Shown: piece after piece, positions 24,120 through 32,163 of the stretch
Numbering within the stretch: the first letter of the stretch is position 1
How the letters are laid out: each line of letters opens with the position of its first letter
Source: an uncultured Varibaculum sp.
GTDB lineage: Bacteria; Actinomycetota; Actinomycetes; Actinomycetales; Actinomycetaceae
DNA length: 40,465 nucleotides
Direction: 5' to 3'
Assembly (NCBI GenBank): GCA_947253735.1
Contig: CAMYAU010000002.1
Location: 1-40,465, forward strand
Position numbers and translations under genes: made by a program
The notes under the pieces: generated by a model
Seen by the model: only the letters and a program-made list of their open reading frames with translations
Told to the model about the DNA's origin: nothing
The model's database searches: none

Positions 24120-24273
24120 CCGAGCGTTTGCAAGTTGACGCTCGGGCGCAGGATGTTATGGGAGGTATCCTACGCCGAGGGGGAGGATGCCAGGTATTTT
24201 CCCCTTTCTCGGAATCCCTACCGAGCATTGTTAGGGACTTGGGGGCTCAGGCAGGAAGCCTGAGCCCCCAAGT
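24120..24273 (+). ncRNA. Candidate structured small RNA
   Basis: Five hairpins follow each other almost without gaps: 24120-24127/24138-24145 (CCGAGCGT, perfect), 24146-24154/24167-24175 (one mismatch), 24175-24184/24200-24212 (bulged), 24215-24220/24232-24237 (TCCCTA/TAGGGA), and 24237-24252/24258-24273 (16-bp perfect stem, five-base loop). An extended -10 lies just upstream. There is no coding frame. The last stem could end transcription, but it lacks a T-run. I could not match it to tmRNA, SRP RNA, RNase P or 6S RNA. The alternative is that it is only a terminator region for the two converging genes. Confidence 0.45.
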
Positions 24274-24422
24274 AATTCCCGTCCTCGACCCTTGAATGCT
24301 TCTTTCGGGATTCTAACTAGCTGTTGCACCTATGGAAATGTCGCAGTAACTGATTGCACGGGGGCAGGAGGAACAACTTCTCTCTCGCGCGTAGTCCGGG
24401 AACAGGGAGGAAAAACTTTTCC

Positions 24423-24452
24423 CCGCATATAACCGTATATAGCCGCATATGC
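24423..24452. repeat. Three 10-bp tandem repeats of CCGYATATRN
   Basis: CCGCATATAA, CCGTATATAG and CCGCATATGC follow in register with a ten-base period, close to one turn of the helix. They lie between the structured RNA candidate and the YesL-like gene. This part of the spacer (24274-24502) holds no gene that I can support. Confidence 0.5.
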
Positions 24453-24502
24453 CGTGTGCAGCAGCTACAATCGGAACCTCGGGGATCCTCACTTAGGTGC
24501 AG

Positions 24503-25147
24503 TTAGTCGGTGGGGTCGGGATTTTTTAGGGCTGTTAGCGGGGAGTCTAAAACTAGTGCCTGTAGGTAGAGGATAAAACCGGTACCGAAAAACGGCATCA
24601 AGATGATGCCACTCCAGAAAAGACTGGGGCGCAGGTAGAGAGCAACTAGCGGCAAGATCGTAAAAAGTAGCGCGCTGAGGGTGCGGGGCAAATGTCCAAT
24701 GGCGAGCAACGCGGCATTGCGTAGAGTCTGCTTAAACGAGGCTGAAAACTGAGAAGTATAGGCAAAAAACCAAATGCCTATGGCAGTTATTACCGCCATA
24801 CCGAGCAGCACTCCAGCACGCATTACCAGCTGTGAAGTGGAAGAGGCCGGCAAATACTTGATGAGTTGCAGCTGGTATGCACCCAGTAGGAGCAAAGCAA
24901 TCAATAAGATTCCGCCACCGAAAGCGGCTCGGAAATCAGCACGAAAACGCCCCCAAAAGGTAAAACCAGGCCGGGCGCCCTCTTCATTTACATTCTGTAA
25001 AAGTACGTAAAAGCCAGCGCTCAAAGCCGGGCCGAGGGTAATGATCGGAATCGAAGCAATGGTAATAAAAACACTGACTATAGCCACATCTGCTACTAAA
25101 GACAGCACAGCGGCTAGCGAGCCGTAGTGTGAAAAAAATCGGTTCAT
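24503..25147 (-). CDS. YesL-like (DUF624) membrane protein
   Basis: The 214-residue protein has five or so hydrophobic spans and the DUF624/YesL features: LADVAIVSVFITIASIPIIT-like first span, LGPALSAGFYVLLQ, FWGRFRADFRAAFGGGILL and FFGTGFILYLQA. Genes of this family lie next to sugar ABC importers and LacI regulators across Gram-positive bacteria, but their function is unknown. Here it is the last gene after the LacI regulator, 44 bases downstream. Confidence 0.85.
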   Translation of the reverse strand: MNRFFSHYGSLAAVLSLVADVAIVSVFITIASIPIITLGPALSAGFYVLLQNVNEEGARPGFTFWGRFRADFRAAFGGGILLIALLLLGAYQLQLIKYLPASSTSQLVMRAGVLLGMAVITAIGIWFFAYTSQFSASFKQTLRNAALLAIGHLPRTLSALLFTILPLVALYLRPSLFWSGIILMPFFGTGFILYLQALVLDSPLTALKNPDPTD

Positions 25148-25191
25148 GGTACCCCCTATAACCTTTAAAGTATCGCTAATTGAGGCGGCTA

Positions 25192-26238
25192 CTAAACGCT
25201 AGGGGCCTGACCGGTGGAGTCTCCAATCAAAAGGTCCCCCCGTAACAGCACCTGGGGTTTTTTGAGGGGGCGCTCATATATTTGAGAAAATAGCAGGCGA
25301 CAAGAGTTTTCCGCCAACTGATGAATGGGCTGTTTAACCGTGGTTAGCGCGGGGGTAGTGTAACGCGCGAACGGGATCCCATCAAAACCGGTTACCGAAA
25401 CTGCTTCGGGGATTTTTAACCCCGCATCGATCAATGCTTTTTGAGCTCCTAGGGCAATGACGTCACTAATAGCGGCCACGGCGGTAAAAGGCGTTTTACG
25501 TTCCAGTAGCCGGCATGCCATTTGGTAGCCATAACTGAAGGAATAGGGATTATCACCCTCGCCTCCTCGCACGATCAAGCGTTCGTCAGCCTCAATTCCG
25601 TTAGCTTCTAGTGCGGCGATAAAAGCTTTTTCACGGATTGCCCCTACAGAGCGTTCTGCCTGGTCCGGTCCAAGGAAAGCGATCCGACGGTGTCCTAGTC
25701 CGGTTAAGTGGGAAACAATGGAAGAAATTCCGTGGGCTTCATCGACGCTGACTGCAGCGATATCGCTATCCCAGCCAGGCGCGGGGGGAACCGTACATAG
25801 GACGAAGGGCAGAGGAAAGTCATCGAAAATTGCAGTGGATTCGCGGGCCTCGCCTCCTAAAAAAAGCACCCCGGTGGCTCCGGAATCTTGGTAGGCGCCC
25901 CGTCCGACACTCACCTCGTCTGCCTCGTGCGATACTCGCAAAAGAGACATTTGGTATCCGTGAGCGCGGATGGCTTGTTCTAGTGGATCGATGAGGGACA
26001 AGAAGAAAGGATTCGAGGGGCCTTTCATTACCAAAGCGATATTTTTGAGATTTTGAGCTCTTAGGCTTTGAGCATGACGGTTGGGCTGGTATTGCATTTC
26101 CTGCGCAATTTTTAAGATCCGAGCCCGGGTTGTGGGGGAAATGCCGCTGCGATTATTGAGGGCGCGTGAAACGGTAGTGATGCCTACCTGAGCGGCAGCG
26201 GCCACTTCTCTGATAGTCACGGTAGGCGGGTGCGGCAT
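25192..26238 (-). CDS. LacI-family transcriptional regulator of the adjacent sugar importer
   Basis: The 348-residue protein has an N-terminal LacI helix-turn-helix (TIREVAAAAQVGITTVSRAL then NNRSGISPTTRARIL) with a hinge helix, followed by a periplasmic-binding-protein-like sugar sensor: IALVMKGPSNPFFLSLIDPL, GVLFLGGEARES, GHRRIAFLGPDQAERS, FTAVAAISDVIALGAQKAL and VTGFDGIPFARYTTPALTTV. I chose ATG 26238, with AAGGA ten bases upstream; a longer frame from 26289 lacks support. The likely operator is the perfect palindrome at 29688-29709 upstream of the binding-protein gene. The inducer is unknown. Confidence 0.93.
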   Translation of the reverse strand: MPHPPTVTIREVAAAAQVGITTVSRALNNRSGISPTTRARILKIAQEMQYQPNRHAQSLRAQNLKNIALVMKGPSNPFFLSLIDPLEQAIRAHGYQMSLLRVSHEADEVSVGRGAYQDSGATGVLFLGGEARESTAIFDDFPLPFVLCTVPPAPGWDSDIAAVSVDEAHGISSIVSHLTGLGHRRIAFLGPDQAERSVGAIREKAFIAALEANGIEADERLIVRGGEGDNPYSFSYGYQMACRLLERKTPFTAVAAISDVIALGAQKALIDAGLKIPEAVSVTGFDGIPFARYTTPALTTVKQPIHQLAENSCRLLFSQIYERPLKKPQVLLRGDLLIGDSTGQAPSV

Positions 26239-26287
26239 AGTAGCAGATCCTTGGTTTAGATAAAATCCAGTGTTTATTAAAGATGCC

Positions 26288-26328
26288 AAGGGTTGGGGTG
26301 GGAGTTTTTTGCTTCCACCCCAACCCTT
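26288..26328 (-). terminator. Hairpin between the permease gene and lacI
   Basis: AAGGGTTGGGGTGG (26288-26301) pairs with CCACCCCAACCCTT (26315-26328) across a 13-base loop. It lies 12 bases downstream of the permease stop on the minus strand. It lacks a T-run, so some transcripts may continue into lacI and the YesL gene. Confidence 0.65.
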
Positions 26329-26339
26329 GAATCTAGGTT

Positions 26340-27251
26340 TTAGCCTTTAACGGCGCCGGCGGCTACACCCTTAATGATGTATTTCTGCATAAAGATGTAG
26401 AAAATTACAATCGGGATAATTGCCAGAACCAACATTGCCATAAGAGCGCCCATGTCTTTGTCGCCATTTGAACCCAACAGAGACTGAACCACAATCGGGA
26501 TGGTGCGGTATTCGCTGCCTGGTCCTAATACTAGGTTGGGCAATAGGAAGTCGTTCCAGATCCACATGGTGTTAAGGATAGCCACGGTAATCGCGGTGGG
26601 CTTCAGCATCGGCAGTACTACCCGGAAATAGGTTTGTACCGGGTTACAGCCATCAATAGTGGCGGCTTCTTCAATATCGACTGGAATCGACTTGACGAAG
26701 CCGGCAAACATAAAGACGCTTAGACCCGCCCCGAAACCGAGGTAAAGAACCACCATACCCTGCGGATTATCTAGGCCCAGGATACTGGAAACCTGCACGG
26801 TGGGGAACATGACCATTTGGAAGGGAATCACCATCGAGAATACAAAAATATAGTATAGGGCGCGGGTCCACCAACGCTTTACCCGGGTGATGTAGTAGGC
26901 GGTCATCGCGCATAACATCACGATTACAAACACCGAGCTAATAGTGATTACAAATGACCAGAAAATTGAACTAAAGAAGTTCGAGAGTTCCAGACCTGTT
27001 GCGTAGTTTTTAAGCCCTACGAAATTCTTCCCCATAGGTAGACCGAAGGGATTATTCGAGAGTTCGAACTTTGACTTGAAGGAGTTCATAACTACGAACA
27101 GGATTGGTCCGATGAAAACGCAGGTTAAAGCGATTAAGATAATGTATGAGATTACCTTGCCAACGGGGTTAAATCCAGAATCTTTGACGCCCTTATCGGT
27201 CTTTCGCTTAGCGACAGGCTGCGCCGGGGCAGCAGTGGTAGCGGTGCTCAT
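26340..27251 (-). CDS. Carbohydrate ABC transporter permease (MalG type), second importer
   Basis: The 303-residue permease has a ~35-residue cytoplasmic tail, six membrane segments and the EAA loop IPVDIEEAATIDGCNPVQTY. It ends YIIKGVAAGAVKG as in MalG-like proteins. The start overlaps the partner permease stop by four bases (ATGA type), so the two are coupled. No ATPase gene is nearby. Confidence 0.93.
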   Translation of the reverse strand: MSTATTAAPAQPVAKRKTDKGVKDSGFNPVGKVISYIILIALTCVFIGPILFVVMNSFKSKFELSNNPFGLPMGKNFVGLKNYATGLELSNFFSSIFWSFVITISSVFVIVMLCAMTAYYITRVKRWWTRALYYIFVFSMVIPFQMVMFPTVQVSSILGLDNPQGMVVLYLGFGAGLSVFMFAGFVKSIPVDIEEAATIDGCNPVQTYFRVVLPMLKPTAITVAILNTMWIWNDFLLPNLVLGPGSEYRTIPIVVQSLLGSNGDKDMGALMAMLVLAIIPIVIFYIFMQKYIIKGVAAGAVKG

Positions 27252-28093
27252 GCTTCAATCTCCCTTGAACGAGTTGCACGTAGTTGGAACATGGCGATAG
27301 CCACCACGACTACTACGAAAATAACTGCTTTGGCCTGTCCTACGCCCTCCATATTGGTCTGGGTAAACATCGATTTAACGATGTTGAGAGCGACCATTTC
27401 GGTTTTAGCCGTAGGTGCGCCATTTGTTAGCGCTAAGTTCTGGTCGTACATCTTGAAGGTATTCGACAAGGTTAGGAACAGGCAGATGGTGATGGAGGGC
27501 ATCACCATTGGAATGGTGACATTGCGCAGTACCTGCCAGCGGCCTGCGCCGTCGATTTCGGCTGCCTCGGTGAGTTCTGGAGGAACATTCTGCAGACCCG
27601 CAATGTAGATAATCATCATATAGCCAACTAACTGCCAGTTAATCAGCAAAATAAGCCCTATGTATCCGTATTTCCAGTCACTTACCAAGGTGCTACCGTA
27701 GTTCTGCAAAACAGCGTTGATAATAATTTGCCAGGTGTATCCCAAGACAATGCCGCCGATTAGGTTAGGCATAAAGAAAACAGTCCTGAAGAAGTTGGTG
27801 CCCCGGAGCTTTCGGGTCAACACCCACGCAATTGCGAAGGCAAAAAGATTTACGGTGACCATCGAGACTATTACTACTAATGCGGTGAAGAAAAACGAGT
27901 AAGTGAAATTATCTCGAGCATTAAAAGCCTCGACATAGTTGTCGATTCCGATAAAGGTCGCATCGGTGATGGTGGTGAATTCGCAAAAAGAAAGGAAAAA
28001 ACCAACGATGAACGGTATCAGAAAAGCGATTAGAAAGGCTGCCAGAGTGGGCAGCACGAAAAGTGGGAAATAATATTTTAAAGTCGACTTCAT
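27248..28093 (-). CDS. Carbohydrate ABC transporter permease (MalF type), second importer
   Basis: The 281-residue permease begins with a first span near residues 10-35 (YYFPLFVLPTLAAFLIAFLI) and carries the EAA loop ELTEAAEIDGAGRWQVLRNV. It forms the channel with the downstream permease. The start is 221 bases after the binding-protein stop, with a strong hairpin in the gap, which should lower permease output relative to the binding protein. Confidence 0.93.
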   Translation of the reverse strand: MKSTLKYYFPLFVLPTLAAFLIAFLIPFIVGFFLSFCEFTTITDATFIGIDNYVEAFNARDNFTYSFFFTALVVIVSMVTVNLFAFAIAWVLTRKLRGTNFFRTVFFMPNLIGGIVLGYTWQIIINAVLQNYGSTLVSDWKYGYIGLILLINWQLVGYMMIIYIAGLQNVPPELTEAAEIDGAGRWQVLRNVTIPMVMPSITICLFLTLSNTFKMYDQNLALTNGAPTAKTEMVALNIVKSMFTQTNMEGVGQAKAVIFVVVVVAIAMFQLRATRSREIEA

Positions 28094-28223
28094 GGTCTAT
28101 CCATTTCCTTAGACCGGTGGATAAAAGCTTTTACAAAAACTAGGTTTACTGAAGAATCAAGTCTTCACCGAGTTGATTTGCAACTGTTAGTGCCCTTATA
28201 GGTGGGCAATAGGAAGCTAGCAA

Positions 28224-28269
28224 GGGAGGTGGCAGATGATAGCCGGGAGGTTTTCATCTGCCACCTCCC
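28224..28269 (-). terminator. Hairpin between second solute-binding protein and permease genes
   Basis: GGGAGGTGGCAGATGA (28224-28239) pairs perfectly with 28254-28269 across a 14-base loop. It occupies the same place as the hairpin of the GNB/LNB importer and probably has the same role in setting the ratio of binding protein to permease. Confidence 0.7.
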
Positions 28270-28314
28270 CCTCGCAGGAGTTCTCTCTTTTATCTAACCG
28301 AGACTACTGCTCAG

Positions 28315-29637
28315 TTATTTCTTCTCAGCGGCCCATTCGTCGGTAAAGTTCTTTACGACAGTGTTCCAGTCCATCTTTCCGATGGCGTACTGAGACAAAT
28401 CTTGGCCGAATTTATCTTTGAAATCCTGTGAGGGATAAGTGGTGAAAACCCAAGGTATGGTAGTTAGCTTGTCATTGCTCATGGCAGCCATAACTTCCTT
28501 AGCTAGTGGGTCATTTGGAATCTCATTAGCAGAGAAGGACTTGAAAGGAGCTATAAAGCCCAGATCTTCAACTACGAACTTCTTACCCTTATCCGTGGTG
28601 AACAGCCAGTTGATGAAATCAATGGTGGCTTTTTGATCAGCCTCGGAAGCTTTTTGATTAACCGCCATGAAGTTCTCGGTCCCGATTGCCAGACCTTGAT
28701 TCTCTTCGCCCTTGTGACCGGTGTACATAGGCAGCATCTTAATCTTGTCTTCCTTAACGACGTTGCCATCAACGTCCTTAACCTGGCCCCATCCCCAGTT
28801 ACCGTTTTGCACCATTGCTGCTTTTCCTTGTGCAAACTCAGCCATGGAGGCGCTAACGTCCTTGTTGGGAGTCAGTTTTTTGTCCACGGTGGAATTGTTC
28901 AAGTAGAGATCAAAAAGGTTCTTAAACTCTTTGTTGTATTTGAAATCAACTTTTTCTTTATCGGTTACCTTGGCATCCTGGTACTCGTAGTAAATGGGAA
29001 TGTTGGACAGGTGAGTCTGCCAACGCCAATCTTCACCAGATTTGAGAGAAGTAGAGGCAAATACCCCATCAATTCCCAAGTCAGCCTTGTGTGCCTGCAT
29101 ATCTTCAGCGACATCTTTCAGTTTCGCGAAGTTGTTGATTTCCTCCATCTTGGTAGCCTTGGCACCTGGCATCGCGAAGTACTTGTCCATGATTTCCTGG
29201 TTGTAGATAATGCCGTAGCCCTCTACTGCTGACGGCACCCCGTAGATTTTGCCGTCTTCTCCCTTGAGTGCCTGGTTGGGGTCGTTTAGATCTTTGGCGA
29301 ACTTGGTGTCGGTGAGGTCGGCAGCGTATTTTTGCCAACTCTTGAGCCCGACCGGACCGTTAATGTTGAACAGGGTAGGGGCTTTGCTCTTTGAAATTTC
29401 TGATTTTAAGGTCTGCTCATAGGTCCCTGCAGCAGCGGTTTGTACTTTAACCTCTACGCCGGTGTCTTTGGTGTAGGTTTCAGCAATCTTCTTGTATGCT
29501 TCATCGGATTCAGGTTTAAAGTTCAGCAGATATACTGAACCTTTGCCGTCAGCACTACCGGATCCGCAGGCTGCTAAGCCAGTTAACGCAAAAGCGCCGG
29601 CAGCAAAAGCCGCCAAAATACGAGTTTTCCTTTTCAT
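28315..29637 (-). CDS. Extracellular solute-binding lipoprotein, second sugar importer
   Basis: The 440-residue lipoprotein has a signal peptide and lipobox (RKTRILAAFAAGAFALTGLA then AC, Cys near residue 24) and a family 1 binding domain (YLLNFKPESDEAYKKIAETY, LFNINGPVGLKSWQKYAADL, GKIYGVPSAVEGYGIIYNQE, GKAAMVQNGNWGWGQVKDVD, AIGTENFMAVNQKASEADQK). It would capture an oligosaccharide or polyol outside the cell. No glycoside hydrolase is linked to it, so the substrate cannot be named. The -10/-35 is not clear, but a perfect LacI-type palindrome lies 50 bases upstream of the start. Confidence 0.9.
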   Translation of the reverse strand: MKRKTRILAAFAAGAFALTGLAACGSGSADGKGSVYLLNFKPESDEAYKKIAETYTKDTGVEVKVQTAAAGTYEQTLKSEISKSKAPTLFNINGPVGLKSWQKYAADLTDTKFAKDLNDPNQALKGEDGKIYGVPSAVEGYGIIYNQEIMDKYFAMPGAKATKMEEINNFAKLKDVAEDMQAHKADLGIDGVFASTSLKSGEDWRWQTHLSNIPIYYEYQDAKVTDKEKVDFKYNKEFKNLFDLYLNNSTVDKKLTPNKDVSASMAEFAQGKAAMVQNGNWGWGQVKDVDGNVVKEDKIKMLPMYTGHKGEENQGLAIGTENFMAVNQKASEADQKATIDFINWLFTTDKGKKFVVEDLGFIAPFKSFSANEIPNDPLAKEVMAAMSNDKLTTIPWVFTTYPSQDFKDKFGQDLSQYAIGKMDWNTVVKNFTDEWAAEKK

Positions 29638-29687
29638 TAAAGTCCCCCTTTGGACCGTCGATTAACAGGTACAGAATCTTCTGCACC

Positions 29688-29709
29688 TCGTCGGAAACGT
29701 TTCCGACGA
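29688..29709. promoter_or_regulatory. Perfect 22-bp LacI-type operator upstream of the second importer
   Basis: The half site TCGTCGGAAAC is followed at once by its exact inverse, with the central CG characteristic of LacI-family operators. It lies 51 bases upstream of the binding-protein start, on the leader side, and is the only such palindrome I saw in the window. The LacI regulator encoded downstream in the same cluster is the natural candidate to bind it. Confidence 0.8.
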
Positions 29710-29895
29710 ACATGTCTACCGTACCAAAAAGCCTTGAGCAAGGGAAGTCCCCTACTAAGAATTGTTATCGCTTTGTTAACTTCGAGGATTTTTGGTCTGT
29801 TGGAACTAAAAGCAGCGGCGGCGCGGGGATAACCCTTCCGCGCCGCCGCCAAGTATTGCGATCTTCAGTTATTTATTAATTTGTGCCGGAATAGC

Positions 29896-31230
29896 CTAAA
29901 GCACTCGCACATAAACCGGATTCCCGTAGACTCGAGCAATCTTCACCCGATCCCCGGGCTTCGGGGCATGAATCATATAGCCATTACCCAGGTAGATCCC
30001 AACATGGTGGTTATAGTTCACCATATCCCCAGGCAGTGCTTGAGCCCTGGAAACGCGGGTACCGACGTTCCTTTGTGCCTGGGAAACCCGGGGGAGTCTC
30101 ACCCCAAGAGAGTTTCGATAGACGTATTGAACCAATCCGGAGCAGTCAAAGCCTGAGGGAGTGGTGCCACCCCATACATAGGGAACCCCTATGAACTGCT
30201 TGGCGTAGGAAATTAGACGTGAGCGGGAATCTCCGCCAGTATTGGCCGCTGGTTTATTAGCGGCTGGTTTTTGGGGGGCTTGCGTCTTGGCCTGGGACTG
30301 GCTAGTGCTGGACGCGGACTGTCTAGTTGTGGAAGAAGTATTTGTTTGCTTTTGTGCCGCACTGCGCCGTTTAGCTGCTTCTTCCCGAGCTTTCTGCTGT
30401 TCCGCCTCTCTCTTGGCTTTTTCTTCCGCAGCTTTTAGTGCGGCTTGTGCAGCTGCTTCTTCCCGAGCTTTCCGCTCGGCTTCAATCTGCTCTTGGCGTT
30501 CTTTTTCTGCCTGCTCTGTTACTCCGCGTGCGGTTGCTAGCTGTTTGATTAGCTCCTCGCGTTGAGCTCCTAGATCAGAAAGTTGCTTCTCGGAGGTGGC
30601 TTTAAGTTGGTCAGCGGCATCTTTCTGGACTTTGAGCTCGTTGGCTGCCTGTTCTTTGTCTTGCTTTGCCTGGTTAGCTCGCTCCTGTAGCACGCTGGCT
30701 ACCTTGGAGATAGAGTCGAATGTCCGCATCTGGGAATCCGCCTTCGAACCGAAGAGTTCGACGGAGACCTTCCTCATTTCCACAGTCTGCAGACCATCGG
30801 CGTTCAGGTAGGGAGTTAGCGAGGAAAGCGACCCTTGTGTGGTGTAGACGGTGCGAGCCAAGCCAGCTAAAGCCTTCCGGGCCTGCTCTACCTTCCCCTG
30901 TGCCTCTTGAGAGTCCTGCGCAGTCTTTTCTGCTGCCTGTTTAGCGATTACCAGGTTGGAGATGGCGTCGTTGTAGCTGGCCTCAGCTTCCTCGGCCAGA
31001 TCCCGAGCATCCTGTGCCTGCGCGCTTACCTGGGCAAGTTGTGCCTCAATGGCGGCTACCGAGTTAGCGGCATTATTTTCTGCATCTTTAGCAGCCTTGA
31101 CCTTGTCATCTGCCGGGGAAGCAAAGGCTGCCGGTGCAAAAATTGAAGCGGAAGCTGCCAGGGCGAAACTGGACGCGATGACCAATGCTCTCCTAGCAGC
31201 TTTTTGTCCCGCAAAATTGTGGGGCTTCAT
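29896..31230 (-). CDS. Secreted NlpC/P60 peptidoglycan hydrolase with coiled-coil N-terminus
   Basis: The 444-residue protein resembles RipA/Cgp-type endopeptidases. A signal peptide (about residues 1-38, ending APAAFAS) is followed by a long Ala/Glu/Gln-rich coiled coil (about 40-290), a Ser/Thr/Gln/Pro-rich linker, and a C-terminal NlpC/P60 domain from about residue 336. The catalytic Cys363 lies in GFDCSGLVQYVY, His409 in HHVGIYLGN and a third polar residue, His421, in MIHAPKPG. Such enzymes cut the D-Glu-DAP bond of stem peptides and are needed for daughter-cell separation. AGGAGG precedes the ATG. The N-terminal coiled coil probably keeps the enzyme inactive until a partner such as FtsEX engages it, as in related proteins; this is inference. 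Confidence 0.93.
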   Translation of the reverse strand: MKPHNFAGQKAARRALVIASSFALAASASIFAPAAFASPADDKVKAAKDAENNAANSVAAIEAQLAQVSAQAQDARDLAEEAEASYNDAISNLVIAKQAAEKTAQDSQEAQGKVEQARKALAGLARTVYTTQGSLSSLTPYLNADGLQTVEMRKVSVELFGSKADSQMRTFDSISKVASVLQERANQAKQDKEQAANELKVQKDAADQLKATSEKQLSDLGAQREELIKQLATARGVTEQAEKERQEQIEAERKAREEAAAQAALKAAEEKAKREAEQQKAREEAAKRRSAAQKQTNTSSTTRQSASSTSQSQAKTQAPQKPAANKPAANTGGDSRSRLISYAKQFIGVPYVWGGTTPSGFDCSGLVQYVYRNSLGVRLPRVSQAQRNVGTRVSRAQALPGDMVNYNHHVGIYLGNGYMIHAPKPGDRVKIARVYGNPVYVRVL

Positions 31231-31303
31231 AGTTTTTCCTCCTAGAGCGACTTTGGGAGTTATAAGTCGGACTATCTGTCACAATACCGCGCTTTTGTAT
31301 CTC

Positions 31304-31338
31304 TAACAACAGGATTAACAATAATAACATCTGTAACA
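31304..31338. promoter_or_regulatory. Four TAACA direct repeats upstream of the NlpC/P60 gene
   Basis: TAACA occurs at 31304-31308, 31316-31320, 31325-31329 and 31334-31338, the last three at an exact nine-base period. On the coding strand they read TGTTA. They lie 75-110 bases upstream of the start. The pattern recalls the direct GTAAC repeats reported for the response regulator MtrA, which controls wall hydrolases in actinobacteria. That link is inference. Confidence 0.45.
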
Positions 31339-31400
31339 ACCGAGGAGGGGTGAGGGTTTCCTCTGATAAACCTGCACTTTCAAGCGGATATGTTGAATCT

Positions 31401-31477
31401 AAAAAAAGAAACACGCGAAAAATGCCAAGATGTGAGATGACTCACTAAATGGTGTTGTTGGCGTTTTTCGCGTGTTT
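31401..31477 (-). terminator. Intrinsic terminator of ppa
   Basis: AAACACGCGAAAAATGCCAA (31409-31428) pairs with 31458-31477 with one G-U pair, and the 29-base loop holds an inner stem GTGAG/CTCAC. On the minus strand it is followed by TTTCTTTTTTTAG. It ends ppa and separates it from the NlpC/P60 gene. Confidence 0.88.
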
Positions 31478-31490
31478 TGCAGAGAAAAAA

Positions 31491-32039
31491 CTACTCGGTG
31501 ATTTGCCCGTCGAAGAAGTCGGCTACTAGACCGAAATACTTTCGGTTATTTTCTTTTTCCCACTCTTTCATCCGGTCTCGAGAACGACGAATTTCTTCTT
31601 CGGCTTCTTTGCGACCTACCCAGTGAGCTCCCTCAACCGATTTTCCTGGCTCCAAATCTTTATACACTTCGAAAAAGTGCTGGATCTCTAGGCGATGAAA
31701 CTCAGAAATATCTTCAATCTCGGTACGCCAAGAGGCACGCTGGTCACCGGCAGGAACACACAGAACTTTATCGTCACCCCCATTTTCATCGCGCATCCGG
31801 AACATTCCCAGTGGGCGGCACCGGATTACACATCCGGGGAAAGTCGATTCCTCCAAGATGACCAGGGCGTCGAGGGGATCTCCGTCCTCTCCCAAAGTCC
31901 CATCAATAAAGCCGTAATCGTCGGGATAGCGAGTGGAGGTAAAAAGCATGCGATCCAGCCTAATCCGGCCGGTTCCGTGATCAACCTCGTACTTGTTGCG
32001 GTTACCTTTCGGAATCTCGATAGTGACATCAAATTCCAT
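31491..32039 (-). CDS. ppa: Inorganic pyrophosphatase (family I)
   Basis: The 182-residue protein hydrolyses pyrophosphate to phosphate, pulling biosynthetic reactions forward. The family I features are EIPKGNRNKYEVDHGTGRI, TSTRYPDDYGFIDGTLGEDG, and the signature DGDPLDALV with metal-binding Asp residues. HFFEVYKDLEPGKSVEGAHW is near the end. The ATG has AAAGGGG nine bases upstream. It stands alone between dacB (divergent) and the NlpC/P60 gene, with its own terminator. Confidence 0.97.
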   Translation of the reverse strand: MEFDVTIEIPKGNRNKYEVDHGTGRIRLDRMLFTSTRYPDDYGFIDGTLGEDGDPLDALVILEESTFPGCVIRCRPLGMFRMRDENGGDDKVLCVPAGDQRASWRTEIEDISEFHRLEIQHFFEVYKDLEPGKSVEGAHWVGRKEAEEEIRRSRDRMKEWEKENNRKYFGLVADFFDGQITE

Positions 32040-32163
32040 GTTTTACCCCTTTCCCGCCCGTTTAGGCTATGTGTGCGACAATCTTAACGAAAATGATCGC
32101 GTCGTAGTCGCGGCATCTGCTTTATATTAAGAATACGTGGAAAAACTGTCAGCGAGGGGAAGA

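Noticed and set aside
24120..24273. Identification of the structured region as tmRNA, SRP RNA or RNase P RNA
   Set aside because: No tRNA-like ends or tag frame, no GGAAG/GCAGC SRP apical loop, and no conserved RNase P core (GAGGAAAGTC) could be found.
30242..31146. Several Cys/Ser/Ala-rich plus-strand frames over the NlpC/P60 gene
   Set aside because: They are shadows of the Ala/Glu/Gln-rich coiled coil read on the other strand.
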